A stretch of 32,266 bases of DNA from JBFMAP01 sp964632135. Lineage in GTDB: Archaea > Micrarchaeota > Micrarchaeia > Burarchaeales > JBFMAP01. The stretch is from NCBI GenBank assembly GCA_964632135.1, contig CAZWEI010000006.1:1-32266 (forward strand). The letters run 5' to 3'. Position numbers and translations under genes: made by a program. Below are positions 6,943-16,430 of the stretch, piece after piece (the first letter of the stretch is position 1; the number at the start of each line of letters is the position of its first letter). The notes below the pieces were generated by a model, which saw nothing but the letters and a program-made list of their open reading frames with translations, was not told the origin of the DNA and searched no databases.

Positions 6943-7365
6943 ATGATAAATCCGGAAATATTCGTAAAAAAACCGCAGGGTAGAAAGTTCTTTGAAATTA
7001 TTAGAGAGAAGGTTATTAGTAACGCAACCGAATTGGGAGGGCCGGAACTGAGTCTCACCAAATCGAGCTTTGAGAATTCCACGCTCGATAGATTTTCATC
7101 AGTGAGAAAGGAGACCGCGCTGGATTTGGTTACGCCGGATACCCTCGTGTTTTATATGAATTTTTTGCGAAATATGAAGCCAAAAGAGGTGCGCTCCGTT
7201 TTTGAGGATGCCTACCGTCAGGGTATGGGCGCGGATGAGCTGATGCTTGCTGTGGAATATCTGAAAAATAACAGACTCGCTAGATTCGGCAAGGAAGCGA
7301 TCAAAGCAGCTGAAGAGTTTGTCAGAGAAGTTAGACTGCTTGAAAAGGCGCAAAAGAAAAAATAG
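6943..7365 (+). CDS. Small protein of unknown function
   Basis: A 140-residue soluble protein that I do not recognise. It starts INPEIFVKKPQGRKFFEIIR. The second half is helical: TPDTLVFYMNFLRNMKPKEV, then VFEDAYRQGMGADELMLAVEY and a charged C-terminal helix ending KAQKKK. There is no signal peptide, no cysteine and no membrane segment. The start has a good ribosome binding site (GGAGAGGTT, 6 nt before the ATG) and a long leader that can fold (6873-6912). It is divergent from radical SAM copy 1 and 70 bp upstream of an exported protein gene with its own TATA-like sequence. It could be a partner or accessory of the radical SAM enzyme, but only its position suggests this. Confidence 0.7.
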   Translation: MINPEIFVKKPQGRKFFEIIREKVISNATELGGPELSLTKSSFENSTLDRFSSVRKETALDLVTPDTLVFYMNFLRNMKPKEVRSVFEDAYRQGMGADELMLAVEYLKNNRLARFGKEAIKAAEEFVREVRLLEKAQKKK

Positions 7366-7435
7366 CAAGAGGCACGCCTTCGGAAAGCTTTTTATTCACG
7401 CGGCGCGAATAGGAGAGCAGGGGAGAGGTGTTTAA

Positions 7436-8272
7436 ATGGGAAGGATGTTCGCGCTCTTAGTTTTAATCTGCGCGCTGGTATTCGCCTCGGCGATGGCGCG
7501 CGCAGAACTCGTAAAATATATTAATGTGGTCGAACCCGTGGTGCGCACGTTGCACGAGACAGACGAACCAGTTGAGTTGGGCGTCGTAGGCCCCGGCCAG
7601 ACCGTCTATATCGTGGGCGAGCCGCGCGTGCCTGAGAGCGGGGGCGGATGGGACCGGCTCGAGATAACGAAACTTCCGGAGGGATGGAGCACAGAACCCA
7701 GCCTTCTTTTCGAGCGGCCGATGAAGGCGATGATAACGGTCGCGCCTGACGCTGATGATGGGACTTACGACGTGACATTCCGCGCGGTGGATGCTTACAA
7801 TGGGGATTATCTGGGAAACATGACATTTTATGGTAAGGTACGCGTGAGCAGGGACGTGATGGAGATGAGCGTCTCGCCTCTTGAGGCGCGCACAGGGATC
7901 AGCCAGCCCGCGAGTTATTTCGTGACGATAAAAAACAAGGGAGTCGCGAGCGACGTTTTCGAGGTGTCTGTTGAGGGACTGCCCACGTGGAAGTACAGGA
8001 AAACCGTCTATGTTCCATACGGCGTGCCGTATGGGATTACGAAAACAGTCGAGTACGAGATTGCGGGGGATGAGGAGAGGGACGCCGAGTTGAAAGTTGT
8101 GGTAAGTTCAACATCGAGCCCGCTCATCCGCGCGGAGAAAAACGTGAAACTCCACATCCAGACGAACCTACTCTCCGACTTTCGCGCGTCAGGGCACGGG
8201 CTCCTGATGTTCCCTGTCATTGAGCAGCCCCTTTACTCGCTTCTTGGATTTATATCGAACCTGCTTGGATAA
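7436..8272 (+). CDS. Exported protein with Ig-like/NEW3-type repeats
   Basis: A 278-residue secreted or cell-surface protein of unknown function. Residues 1-23 form a signal peptide (MGRMFALLVLICALVFASAM, cleavage probably after ARA). The mature part is beta-rich. Residues about 25-135 contain VELGVVGPGQTVYIVGE and AMITVAPDADDGTYDVTFRA. Residues about 140-240 contain ASYFVTIKNKGVASDVFEVS, a pattern seen in NEW3/CARDB-like domains of archaeal surface proteins. The C-terminus (residues about 255-278) is hydrophobic and may anchor or pack on the membrane. GAGGTG precedes the ATG by 6 nt, and a TATA-like GCTTTTTATTC lies about 45 nt upstream. It ends 6 nt before elp3, so the two may share a transcript. 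Confidence 0.75.
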   Translation: MGRMFALLVLICALVFASAMARAELVKYINVVEPVVRTLHETDEPVELGVVGPGQTVYIVGEPRVPESGGGWDRLEITKLPEGWSTEPSLLFERPMKAMITVAPDADDGTYDVTFRAVDAYNGDYLGNMTFYGKVRVSRDVMEMSVSPLEARTGISQPASYFVTIKNKGVASDVFEVSVEGLPTWKYRKTVYVPYGVPYGITKTVEYEIAGDEERDAELKVVVSSTSSPLIRAEKNVKLHIQTNLLSDFRASGHGLLMFPVIEQPLYSLLGFISNLLG

Positions 8273-8278
8273 GATGGG

Positions 8279-9877
8279 ATGGGTTATATGCGAACTGGCG
8301 CGAGCAGAAGAAGTGCCATCCTAGAGGCCAGCAAAAAAATCAAGCAGAGTATGGGCCCTCTCGATTTGTGGAAACTAAAGACGGGTGTGGCAAAAAAATA
8401 CGGGATTGCGGGCGTGCTAAAAAATTCGGAGATTCTCGCTGCGCTTCCGAAAAAGAAAAGGACGAAAGAGATGCTCGAGCTTCTGAGGATAAGGGCCACG
8501 CGGACGGTTTCCGGCGTGAGCGTCATCGCCGTGATGACAAAGGGCGACTGCCCTGGCACGTGCATATACTGCCCGCGCGGAGAGGGCGCTGCGCAGAGTT
8601 ACACAGGAAAGGAGCCTGCCTCGATGCGCGCGATTCAGAATAATTTTGACCCATACTTGCAGGTTGTCTCGCGCATAAACCAACTCCGCGAGATTGGGCA
8701 TCCGGTGAGCAAGTGCGAACTCATCTTGATGGGCGGCACGTTCAACGCGCAGCCGAAAAAATACCAGTCGTGGTTCGTGCAGAGATGCCTTGACGCAATG
8801 AACGGAAAGAAATCAAAAAGTTTGAAGGACGCGCAGGCGAAAAACGAAAAAGCGGCGGTGCGCGCTGTCGGAATGACGGTTGAGACGCGTCCTGATTGGG
8901 CAAAGGCAAGGCACGTTGACTGGCTGCTCGAGTTGGGCGCGACGCGCGTGGAGCTCGGCGTGCAGACTCTTTACGATTTCATTTACAGACGCGTGATGAG
9001 GGGTCACACTGTCGCTGACGTCGCAGAGGCGACGCAGGCGTGCAAGGACAGCGGGCTCAAGGTGTGCTATCATATGATGCCCGGGCTTTTCGCGGATAAG
9101 GAGATGGATGTTGCGATTTTCAAGAAGATGTTCGACGAGCCGAGGTTCAGGCCCGACATGCTGAAAATCTATCCTTGCATGGTTTTCAGGGGCACGAAAC
9201 TCTATGAACTCTGGAAGAGCGGGCAGTATGTTCCGTATTCTGCAGAGGAAGCCGCGGAAGTTATCGCAGAGGCGAAGAGACACATTCCCCCGTATGTGCG
9301 CGTGATGAGGGTTCAGCGCGACATTCCCGCGTATCTCGTTGACGCGGGTGTGAAGCATAGCAACCTCCGCCAGATTGTCGAGGAGAAGCTCGTGCAGTTG
9401 GGGATAAAATGCAGGTGCATACGCTGCCGCGAGATTGGGTTGAAGATGCTGAAGGAGAAAATAAAGCCTGAATTGGGCGCGGTCGAGTTGAAGCGAATTA
9501 CTTACGATGCATCAGGGGGCACTGAGATATTCCTCTCATTCGAGGAAACGAAGCACGACGCGCTCATCGGCCTCGCGCGCCTCCGAATTCCTTACAAGCC
9601 TTTCAGGCCTGAGATAGACGAGAGGACCGCGCTCCTTCGCGAGCTCCACGTTTACGGCGGAGAACTGATGGTCGAGGAAAGGGCGCGCGCAGGCGCGAGG
9701 GAAGTTCAGCATAAGGGGTTCGGTGAGAGGCTGCTCGCAGAGGCAGAGAGGCTTGCGCGCGAGGAGCACGGGATGAGAAAACTCGCTGTCCTCAGCGGTG
9801 TCGGCGCGCGCGCATATTATTATGCTCGAGGATACAAAAGAGATGGGGTTTACGTTTCGAAAATAATCGGGCTTTGA
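8279..9877 (+). CDS. elp3: Elp3, tRNA uridine-34 carboxymethyl-forming enzyme (radical SAM + GNAT)
   Basis: A 532-residue enzyme that modifies the wobble uridine (U34) of tRNAs using SAM radical chemistry and acetyl-CoA. The radical SAM motif is CPGTCIYCP (Cys91, Cys95, Cys98). Substrate-site segments typical of Elp3 follow: MGGTFNAQPKKYQ, MTVETRPDW, LGVQTLYD and KIYPCMVFRGTKLYELW. A cysteine group (CRCIRCREIG, about residue 380) precedes the GNAT domain, whose acetyl-CoA loop reads HKGFGERLLAEAERLA. Archaeal Elp3 acts alone, without the other Elongator subunits, and none are seen here. It overlaps nothing and is followed after 28 bp by gatD, so a translation-related plus-strand cluster is likely. 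The start choice is uncertain by three codons (ATG at 8279 or 8288). Confidence 0.96.
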   Translation: MGYMRTGASRRSAILEASKKIKQSMGPLDLWKLKTGVAKKYGIAGVLKNSEILAALPKKKRTKEMLELLRIRATRTVSGVSVIAVMTKGDCPGTCIYCPRGEGAAQSYTGKEPASMRAIQNNFDPYLQVVSRINQLREIGHPVSKCELILMGGTFNAQPKKYQSWFVQRCLDAMNGKKSKSLKDAQAKNEKAAVRAVGMTVETRPDWAKARHVDWLLELGATRVELGVQTLYDFIYRRVMRGHTVADVAEATQACKDSGLKVCYHMMPGLFADKEMDVAIFKKMFDEPRFRPDMLKIYPCMVFRGTKLYELWKSGQYVPYSAEEAAEVIAEAKRHIPPYVRVMRVQRDIPAYLVDAGVKHSNLRQIVEEKLVQLGIKCRCIRCREIGLKMLKEKIKPELGAVELKRITYDASGGTEIFLSFEETKHDALIGLARLRIPYKPFRPEIDERTALLRELHVYGGELMVEERARAGAREVQHKGFGERLLAEAERLAREEHGMRKLAVLSGVGARAYYYARGYKRDGVYVSKIIGL

Positions 9878-9905
9878 TTGTTGGTTGTAGGTTGTGGGTG
9901 CGTTC

Positions 9906-11237
9906 ATGTATTACTCGGATGAACTCTCGAAAGTGCTGAAAGATATTGGCGCGGAAATAGGCGACCGCCTCCGCGTGACGCAGGCTGGAAGGGTTTGCGA
10001 GGGAATATTGATGCCCCGCATCGAGTTGGGATGCAGGAACGCGCTCGTGCTCAAAATGCCGAACGGTTACAATATAGGCGTGAGGTACGAGGGCGCGAAG
10101 ATTGAGAAGCTCGAGGGCGTGGCGAATCTTGAATTCGTGAGAAAGGAGGAGATTGAGATGAAACGAACTCCTGGAAAACCGAACGTTTCAATAATCAGCA
10201 CAGGCGGAACTATAGCAAGCAGAATTGATTACAAAACAGGCGGGGTTTACGCCGCAGTTGGAACGTCCGACCTTCTTGCCGCAACCCCTGAATTAAAAAA
10301 CATCGTGAACCTGAAATCAGAACTCCTTTTCGGGCTTATGAGCGAGGACATGACGCCCGAGCACTGGAAAAAAATCGCGCACAGGGTAGCGAAGGAGCTG
10401 AAAGGAGGCGCGGACGGCGTAATTGTCACGCACGGGACAGACACTATGCACTTCACGAGCGCCGCGCTCTCGTTCATGCTCCAAGGCTTGGGAAAACCAG
10501 TGGTGCTCACGGGCGCGCAGAGGTCAAGCGACCGCGGCTCGAGCGAGGCATTCATGAACATCGTCTGCTCGACGTGGTTCGCCGCGCGCGCGGACGTTGG
10601 AGAAGTTTCGCTGATTATGCACGCGTCCATGAGCGACGATTTCTGCTACGCGCACAGGGGCACGAAAGTAAGGAAGATGCACGCCTCGCGCAGGGACGCG
10701 TTCCGCAGCATAAATGAAACACCGCTCGCGAAGGTTTTCACGGATGGGAGAATTGAGATGATGGCCGCGCACAAAAAGAGGAGCGAGTCAGAAGTGAAAG
10801 TTGAGGACAAACTCGAGGAGAAGGTCGCGCTGATAAAAGTCTATCCTGGCGTGAATCCTGAGGTTATGGATTTTTACATCGGGCGCGGTTACAAGGGAAT
10901 CGTTATTGAAGGCACGGGAATGGGGCACGTACCCACGACGATTAAGGAGTTCTCGCTGATTCCGAAAATTAAGGAGGCGAGCGACAAGGGGATTCCTGTC
11001 TGCATCACAACCCAATGCCTCTACGGCCGCGTGCATTCCTCTGTCTACGCGAACCAGCGCGAGATATTGAAGGCGGGTGGAATTCATTGCGAGGACATGC
11101 TTCCAGAAGTCGCGTACATCAAGTTGATGTGGGCGCTAGGACGCGCGCGCGGTCTCGAGGAAGTCGAGAAGTTAATGCTTACGAACATTGCGGGCGAAAT
11201 CACTAAGAGAAGCATGCCTGATGAATTTCCGGAATGA
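9906..11237 (+). CDS. gatD: Glu-tRNA(Gln) amidotransferase subunit D
   Basis: A 443-residue asparaginase-like subunit. It frees ammonia from glutamine or asparagine for the GatDE reaction that converts Glu-tRNA(Gln) to Gln-tRNA(Gln). The N-terminal extension (about residues 1-85, starting MYYSDELSKVLKDIGAEIGD) is the GatD-specific AnsA-like adaptor. The L-asparaginase catalytic parts are ISTGGTIASRIDYKTGG with the first catalytic Thr, VTHGTDTMHFT with the Thr-Asp pair, and VVLTGAQRSSDRGSSEAFMN. TTQCLYGRVHSSVYA lies near the end. I chose the ATG at 9906 because GGTG lies 5 nt upstream; a GTG at 9894 is in frame. gatE follows after 21 bp. Confidence 0.96.
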   Translation: MYYSDELSKVLKDIGAEIGDRLRVTQAGRVCEGILMPRIELGCRNALVLKMPNGYNIGVRYEGAKIEKLEGVANLEFVRKEEIEMKRTPGKPNVSIISTGGTIASRIDYKTGGVYAAVGTSDLLAATPELKNIVNLKSELLFGLMSEDMTPEHWKKIAHRVAKELKGGADGVIVTHGTDTMHFTSAALSFMLQGLGKPVVLTGAQRSSDRGSSEAFMNIVCSTWFAARADVGEVSLIMHASMSDDFCYAHRGTKVRKMHASRRDAFRSINETPLAKVFTDGRIEMMAAHKKRSESEVKVEDKLEEKVALIKVYPGVNPEVMDFYIGRGYKGIVIEGTGMGHVPTTIKEFSLIPKIKEASDKGIPVCITTQCLYGRVHSSVYANQREILKAGGIHCEDMLPEVAYIKLMWALGRARGLEEVEKLMLTNIAGEITKRSMPDEFPE

Positions 11238-11258
11238 TGCTGACATGCGGGTGCGAAA

Positions 11259-13076
11259 ATGGGCGGTTTCAAATGCGGGATAGAGATTCACCAGAGGCTC
11301 GCGAGCAGGCATAAGTTGTTCTGCTCGTGCGCGAATGTATCAGGCAGCAGTGATTTGGACGGAACTGTTGAGAGGAAGATGCGCATCGTCGCTGGCGAGC
11401 TCGGCGAGATAGACCCTGCCGCCATTCACGAGTTCAGGCGAGACCGAACGTTTGTTTATCAGGTTTACAGGAATGAGGACTGCCTTGTTGAGATGGATGA
11501 GGAGCCTCCTCACGCGCTCAACCCAGAGGCGATAGACATCGCGCTCGAGGTATGCCTTCTTTTGGGCGCGATGGTTGTTGATGAGATTCACGTGATGCGC
11601 AAGATAGTTATTGACGGAAGCAACACTGGTGGTTTTCAGAGAACGGTGATAATCGGGCTGGATGGAAAACTCGAAACTTCGAAAGGGCTCGTGCGCATTC
11701 CCACAATCTGCCTGGAGGAGGAAAGCGCAGGAATAGTCGAGACGAACGAGAAAACAATTTACCGCTTGGACAGGTTGGGCATGCCTCTTGTTGAGATTGC
11801 GACCGCTCCTGATGTCAAGGACGCCGCGCACGCGCGCGAGGTCGCGGAGAAACTCGGGGAACTTTTGCGCGCGACAGGAAAAGTTCAGCGCGGGATTGGG
11901 ACAATCCGGCAGGACGTCAACGTTTCCATTGAAGGAGGCGCGCGCATCGAAATAAAGGGCGCGCAGGCGCTTGAGGACATCCAGAAACTGGTTGAGAACG
12001 AGGCCGCGCGCCAGAAAAAACTGATTGAAATTATTGGGGAGATGAAGAAAAGGGGAATAAAAAAAGAAAAAGGAGGAGCGAAAATTACCGGCGTCACTCG
12101 TGTATTTTCAAAAACAGAATCAAAACTCATAAAGAAAGTTGTCGAGGGGGGAGGAAAGGTCCTCGCGGTTCTTCTTCCTGGCTTCGCTGGCCTGCTTGGA
12201 AAGGAGTTATACGAAGGAAGAAGGTTTGGCACGGAGATTAGCGACTATGCAAAGCCGGCCGGCGTGCGAGGTCTTGTACATAGTGATGAAGATTTGAAAA
12301 AATACAATATCAATGAAAACGAGGCGAAACTCGTGCGCGAATCTCTGCATGCGAAAGAGAATGACGCATTTGTTCTTGTTGCTGCTGATGAGGAAATTGC
12401 TGAAAAAGCGCTTGCTCTCGCATTTGAGCGCGCTCATCTCGACATTGTTCCTGAGGAGACGAGGCGCGCGATTCAGGGCGGCGCAAGCGAGTACATGCGA
12501 CCTCTTCCAGGCAGCGCGCGCCTCTACCCTGAGACGGACGTTCCTCCTGTCGCGCTCGCAAAAGAGAGAATTGAAAGGATACGCGCCTCCCTTCCCGAAA
12601 AGCCCGACGAAAAAAGGAAAAAGTTGGAAAGCGCACTCGGGGAGGAGCTGCGCGAGAAAATAATCCGCTCGAAAAATTTGCGCGTGTTCGAAAAAGTGGT
12701 AGAGGAGTTGGGCGTTGATGCGACGCTCGTAGCCTCCACTCTCGAGGAAACGCTCGTGAGCCTCAGGCGCGCGGGCGTCGGGATTGAAAAAATCACAGAT
12801 GAAAAAATATACGAATTGTTTGGCGAGTACTCGAAAAACAAGTTCGTGAAGGCAGCAATACCTGACATTCTAACTCACGCCGCTAAATCTGCCGACAAAA
12901 AAATAAGCGAGATTGTGCGCGAGTTTGGATTTGCGCGCGTAAGCGGCGCGGATTTGAAGAAAATCATCGAGGAGGAAAAGAGCGATTTCGCGCGCATAAT
13001 GGCGAAGCACCGCCTGAGGGTGGATGCGCGCGAGGTTCAGGAGATTTTAAAAACGAGGAAAGAAAAGAAAAAATAG
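11259..13076 (+). CDS. gatE: Glu-tRNA(Gln) amidotransferase subunit E
   Basis: A 605-residue subunit that binds Glu-tRNA(Gln), activates the glutamyl group with ATP and uses ammonia from GatD. The GatB-type catalytic domain starts FKCGIEIHQRLASRHKLFC and holds the IRQDVNVSIEGG and LPLVEIATAPDV-like segments. The archaea-specific AspRS-type (GAD) insertion is seen at about residues 305-415 (LLPGFAGLLGKELYEGRRFG, RGLVHSDEDLKKY). The C-terminal helical YqeY-like tail (residues about 460-600) contains KFVKAAIPDILTHAAKS and binds the tRNA. The start ATG is preceded by GGTG. It is co-directional with gatD, and its product is useless without GatD. A membrane-protein gene follows after 8 bp. Confidence 0.97.
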   Translation: MGGFKCGIEIHQRLASRHKLFCSCANVSGSSDLDGTVERKMRIVAGELGEIDPAAIHEFRRDRTFVYQVYRNEDCLVEMDEEPPHALNPEAIDIALEVCLLLGAMVVDEIHVMRKIVIDGSNTGGFQRTVIIGLDGKLETSKGLVRIPTICLEEESAGIVETNEKTIYRLDRLGMPLVEIATAPDVKDAAHAREVAEKLGELLRATGKVQRGIGTIRQDVNVSIEGGARIEIKGAQALEDIQKLVENEAARQKKLIEIIGEMKKRGIKKEKGGAKITGVTRVFSKTESKLIKKVVEGGGKVLAVLLPGFAGLLGKELYEGRRFGTEISDYAKPAGVRGLVHSDEDLKKYNINENEAKLVRESLHAKENDAFVLVAADEEIAEKALALAFERAHLDIVPEETRRAIQGGASEYMRPLPGSARLYPETDVPPVALAKERIERIRASLPEKPDEKRKKLESALGEELREKIIRSKNLRVFEKVVEELGVDATLVASTLEETLVSLRRAGVGIEKITDEKIYELFGEYSKNKFVKAAIPDILTHAAKSADKKISEIVREFGFARVSGADLKKIIEEEKSDFARIMAKHRLRVDAREVQEILKTRKEKKK

Positions 13077-13084
13077 GTGGTTTC

Positions 13085-13879
13085 GTGGACATAATTGAAA
13101 TTTTAAAGTTCTCTTATTCGTGGATTAGTGACTCGAGAAGCTGGAAGTGGTACGGCGCCCTGCTCGCCATCAATTTGGTGATGGTGGTGCTCATAGCCGG
13201 AATTTTTTCATTGTCTGGCGTCAACCTGGATTCCCCAGATTTTGAAAAAGAATTTCTGTCGCACGTGGTCGCTACTCCGAACATCATCGTTATCTTCTTA
13301 ATCGAGAGTTTGGTTATAATGTACGTTTCAGCGAACATCGCGTTGAATGCCCTTGACTCCAAAAAAATACCCGCGCAGCCTTTTGACTTCAACCGGTATT
13401 TGAACTACGTCTGGCTTCATATTTTAAACGCAGTATATGCTTTGTTCTCGTTGTACGACACGCGCTTCCTTCTCATACCCGCGGCGGGGGTGGTTTTGGT
13501 TGCAGCCGCACTGGCTGTGCCTCTTCTCATGCCAATCGCACTTGGCGTGTTCGTCGTTTATGGTTTTGTTTTGGTGTACAACGCGATAAGGCTCAGCGTT
13601 GCAGTCCCTATCTTCCTTTCGAGGAAATTGCAGCGCACTGGCGACGCGCTCGCCGAATCGTGGAAAATCACAGAAGGGCGCGTTATCGAGGTCCTGGTAA
13701 CCAACATACTCGCCAACCTCGTATGGGGAATCATCCTGCTCATACCAGGCCTGATACCCCTCGTAGACTTTATCGTGTCCCCTTTCAGCAACTTTTACGG
13801 TGAGTACATACGCGTCGGAATTTACGATGCGCTCGGTGGCGGGGCGGGCGAGGAAAAGGTTGGAAAGAGGAAAAAATAG
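13085..13879 (+). CDS. Multi-pass membrane protein, DUF4013-like
   Basis: A 264-residue integral membrane protein. Hydrophobic segments lie at about residues 22-45, 63-88, 105-120, 122-150, 152-172 and 205-235. SVAVPIFLSRKLQRTGDALAE and a later hydrophobic TNILANLVWGIILLIPGLIP segment resemble the DUF4013 / glycerophosphodiesterase-membrane-domain type found in many archaea. No function is established for these proteins. The start is a GTG with GGTGG upstream, and the gene follows gatE by 8 bp and overlaps or abuts the next transporter gene, so it is probably in the same transcript. The family label is tentative; the membrane topology is clear. Confidence 0.75.
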   Translation: MDIIEILKFSYSWISDSRSWKWYGALLAINLVMVVLIAGIFSLSGVNLDSPDFEKEFLSHVVATPNIIVIFLIESLVIMYVSANIALNALDSKKIPAQPFDFNRYLNYVWLHILNAVYALFSLYDTRFLLIPAAGVVLVAAALAVPLLMPIALGVFVVYGFVLVYNAIRLSVAVPIFLSRKLQRTGDALAESWKITEGRVIEVLVTNILANLVWGIILLIPGLIPLVDFIVSPFSNFYGEYIRVGIYDALGGGAGEEKVGKRKK

Positions 13880-13900
13880 GTGCGAGTTTCGGTGTTGCTC

Positions 13901-14791
13901 ATGAATAAGCGGACATATGCGATGCTACTTGTCGCGATAGCCGCAATTATATGGGGCACGAACCCCATAATAACGAAGTTCGTCCTCGCCGAGACGAACC
14001 CGTTTACCATCGCGTTCTATCGTTTTCTGATTGGTTTTTTCGTCATCTCGCTCGTGCTCGCGTTCAAGAAGAGGGGCGCAGGATTTCCGAAAATTGAGAG
14101 CGCACATTTCCCTTACATCCTGCTCTCCGGAATAATCGCGCTCGACATAATTCTTTACAATGTGAGCCTAACATACACGAGCGCAATCAACGTGGGCGTT
14201 CTTTTCAGGCTGAGCGCGGTAATGATTGTGATTGGCAGCGTCCTATTCTTCCGCGAGAAATTGAAAATGAAAAACATCCTCGCGATAATCCTCGCGCTTC
14301 TGGGCGCGTATCTGATAATCGCGAACGGCCGCGAGCTCTCGAGTTTGTTTTCATCCGCGACTTTCCGCGGCGACATTCTGGTGATTCTCTCCGGCGCGTG
14401 CTTTGCCATTTATTCGCTAATCGGAAAGAAACTCTCGCCTGTTTATGGAAGCCTGCAATCGACGAGGATGAGTTTCGGGCTCAGCATTGTGATTATGCTT
14501 CTCGTGCTCCTTACGCTCGGGCAGCCGCTGATTCCAGCGATGAGCGTGTTCGCGTGGCTGTTGCTTCTCATTTTGGGAGTTTTCCACGCAGGAGTCACTT
14601 TCACGCTGTGGTACGAGGCTCTTGAGACGCTCGACAGCGCGAGCGCGGTGGTAACGTACAACCTCGCGCCCATCTCGACGATAATTTTCGCGTACCTCGT
14701 TCTTCCGGGCGAAGCGCTCACCGCTTGGAGCGCGCTAGGGACCGCGCTCATAATTCTGGGCGTGAGTATGAGCGCGAATGAGGGGAAATAA
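13901..14791 (+). CDS. EamA/DMT-superfamily transporter
   Basis: A 296-residue membrane transporter of the drug/metabolite superfamily with ten predicted transmembrane helices in two EamA repeats. The first begins AMLLVAIAAIIWGTNPIITKF and the second after about residue 150 (GDILVILSGACFAIYSLIGKK). The conserved helix-four pattern SAINVGVLFRLSAVMIVIGS and the second-repeat ASAVVTYNLAPISTIIFAYL are present. The substrate cannot be read from sequence; members export amino acids, nucleotide sugars or drugs. I chose the ATG at 13901, which has GGTG 6 nt upstream; a GTG at 13880 is in frame but lacks a better site. It converges on radical SAM copy 2, whose stop lies one base away. Confidence 0.9.
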   Translation: MNKRTYAMLLVAIAAIIWGTNPIITKFVLAETNPFTIAFYRFLIGFFVISLVLAFKKRGAGFPKIESAHFPYILLSGIIALDIILYNVSLTYTSAINVGVLFRLSAVMIVIGSVLFFREKLKMKNILAIILALLGAYLIIANGRELSSLFSSATFRGDILVILSGACFAIYSLIGKKLSPVYGSLQSTRMSFGLSIVIMLLVLLTLGQPLIPAMSVFAWLLLLILGVFHAGVTFTLWYEALETLDSASAVVTYNLAPISTIIFAYLVLPGEALTAWSALGTALIILGVSMSANEGK

Positions 14792-16426
14792 TCACATCAG
14801 ACTGTCGCTGACTGGATTCCCGAAAGGATAGGGATATTTTCCTCTCTTATTCCATAGTTCCATGGCTTCCTCTCCGTTAAGTTTTCTGGCCATCTCTTCC
14901 CTTATTTTTGTCATCTCTTCTGGTGAGAAAACATCGCCTTTCACGTTGCTTGTATAGAAATTCATCAGCTCAGGGTGCTCTTCGATACTGTATTTGAGGC
15001 GACTGTTGAATCTCGCGTAATCAAGCGAACCTGGCAGAAGCATGTCCAAGAACAAAGTGAAAACGACTGAGGTTTTTGCTTTTCCAGTGTCCTTCTTTTG
15101 TTTATTCTCTTCTTCCACGAGTTGTTTTATCTCCTCGCAGCGAGTGTATGTGAGTTCGAGCGATTCTTTTGTCTCGCTTGGAATTCCTATTATCAGACCT
15201 ATCGTGAGCACAGGAACTCCTGTCCGCACTATCTCGCGAAGTATCTCTTTTTCCAAATCCCATGGCTTTAGTTTTTTGTACAGCGGCTCCTCGCCGTCGT
15301 GTCTGACTGACTCCAACGGAACGAACGCCCTGAAACAGCCGACAGGGTAATTGTTGTAGTAAAGAGTTTGTATCAACTCTTTGTCTATGCTCCCGTCGTT
15401 TTTTACAAATTTTCCAATCTCCAGCCCGTTTGAGAACTCCCAGAGAAATCCCATCTCGCGTCTCGCTCTAAACGCAGTAATAACGTCTTCTCTTCCGCCA
15501 GGAGAATTCAATCTCGCGAGTCGGTTGTCCTCCCATTCCAGAAGCGTTTTCACACCGTATTTTTTGTAGTGTTTCAGAAGTTCTATCTCCTGTTCTAGAG
15601 GCATTGCGCGGTATCGCCCTCTTAGCATCGGGGTCGTGCAGAACGAACATGCATTGGTGCATCCGCGAGAGGTTTCTATGCTCATCATATAACCCTCTTT
15701 CCACGCCCATTCTGGAGTAACCCCCTCGCTGCTTTCGTTGTATTCTTTTAGAAGGAGCGGGTAGAACGTAGGGAAAACGAAATCGCTTGGCTGAGGAACG
15801 TCAGAGGCTCTTCGCGGGTTTAGGTTTATATTTCCGTTTTCCATGTACGCGATTCCGCTTACTTCCTCAAATTTGAGCTCTCCTGCCCATGCCGCAATTA
15901 ACCTATGCCCTATCTTCTCGCCCTCGCCAAGCACAACTGCGTCCGCGCCGTTCGTTAGGAAATACTCCGGCCGCGCCATCGCGTCGGAGCCGCCAACTAT
16001 GACATATGCGTTTGGGTTTTCCTGCTTCGCGAATGCGATAAAATCAGAGACCACGCGCGCCTCCTGCGTGAAATTGCAGGTCAGCCCTATAATATTCGCG
16101 TCGTTTATCTGTCCTTTTACATCGACGAATGGCGCACCCAAACGATATTTTTCTATCGACCTGTCGCCATACGCGACTTCGCCGTATTTTTCCTCGCGCT
16201 CTGGAGCCATCGTTTTCATATCTATAATATCGATTTTTGGTTTGATATCCGGAAAGTTGGCGCGAAGGCCATTTTCCAGCATTGTTTTCACTACGTGCTG
16301 CGTCAGTTTCGGCTCGTTCGTCCGCACCCCGCAGATGTTTTTTCCATCCTCCCTCCACCTGAGGAGAACGCCCGGCGTGGCAAAAAGCACTATTTTCGGA
16401 TTATGTTTATCGCGTACACTATTCAT
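14792..16426 (-). CDS. Radical SAM protein with N-terminal B12-binding-like domain, copy 2
   Basis: A 544-residue paralogue of the protein at 5073-6704, about 70% identical by eye along its whole length. The N-terminal B12-binding-like fold ends with ADAVVLGEGEKIGHRLIAAW. The radical SAM motif is SIETSRGCTNACSFCTTP (Cys256, Cys260, Cys263). Cluster ligands are intact in both copies, though the residues between them differ (KWS/PI in copy 1, TNA/SF here). The C-terminal 25 residues also differ. It lies 4 nt downstream of the radical SAM/SPASM-like gene on the same strand, so the two are translationally linked and probably share a pathway. Substrate and product are unknown. I see no short precursor peptide gene nearby. 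Confidence 0.88.
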   Translation of the reverse strand: MNSVRDKHNPKIVLFATPGVLLRWREDGKNICGVRTNEPKLTQHVVKTMLENGLRANFPDIKPKIDIIDMKTMAPEREEKYGEVAYGDRSIEKYRLGAPFVDVKGQINDANIIGLTCNFTQEARVVSDFIAFAKQENPNAYVIVGGSDAMARPEYFLTNGADAVVLGEGEKIGHRLIAAWAGELKFEEVSGIAYMENGNINLNPRRASDVPQPSDFVFPTFYPLLLKEYNESSEGVTPEWAWKEGYMMSIETSRGCTNACSFCTTPMLRGRYRAMPLEQEIELLKHYKKYGVKTLLEWEDNRLARLNSPGGREDVITAFRARREMGFLWEFSNGLEIGKFVKNDGSIDKELIQTLYYNNYPVGCFRAFVPLESVRHDGEEPLYKKLKPWDLEKEILREIVRTGVPVLTIGLIIGIPSETKESLELTYTRCEEIKQLVEEENKQKKDTGKAKTSVVFTLFLDMLLPGSLDYARFNSRLKYSIEEHPELMNFYTSNVKGDVFSPEEMTKIREEMARKLNGEEAMELWNKRGKYPYPFGNPVSDSLM

Positions 16427-16430
16427 AAAA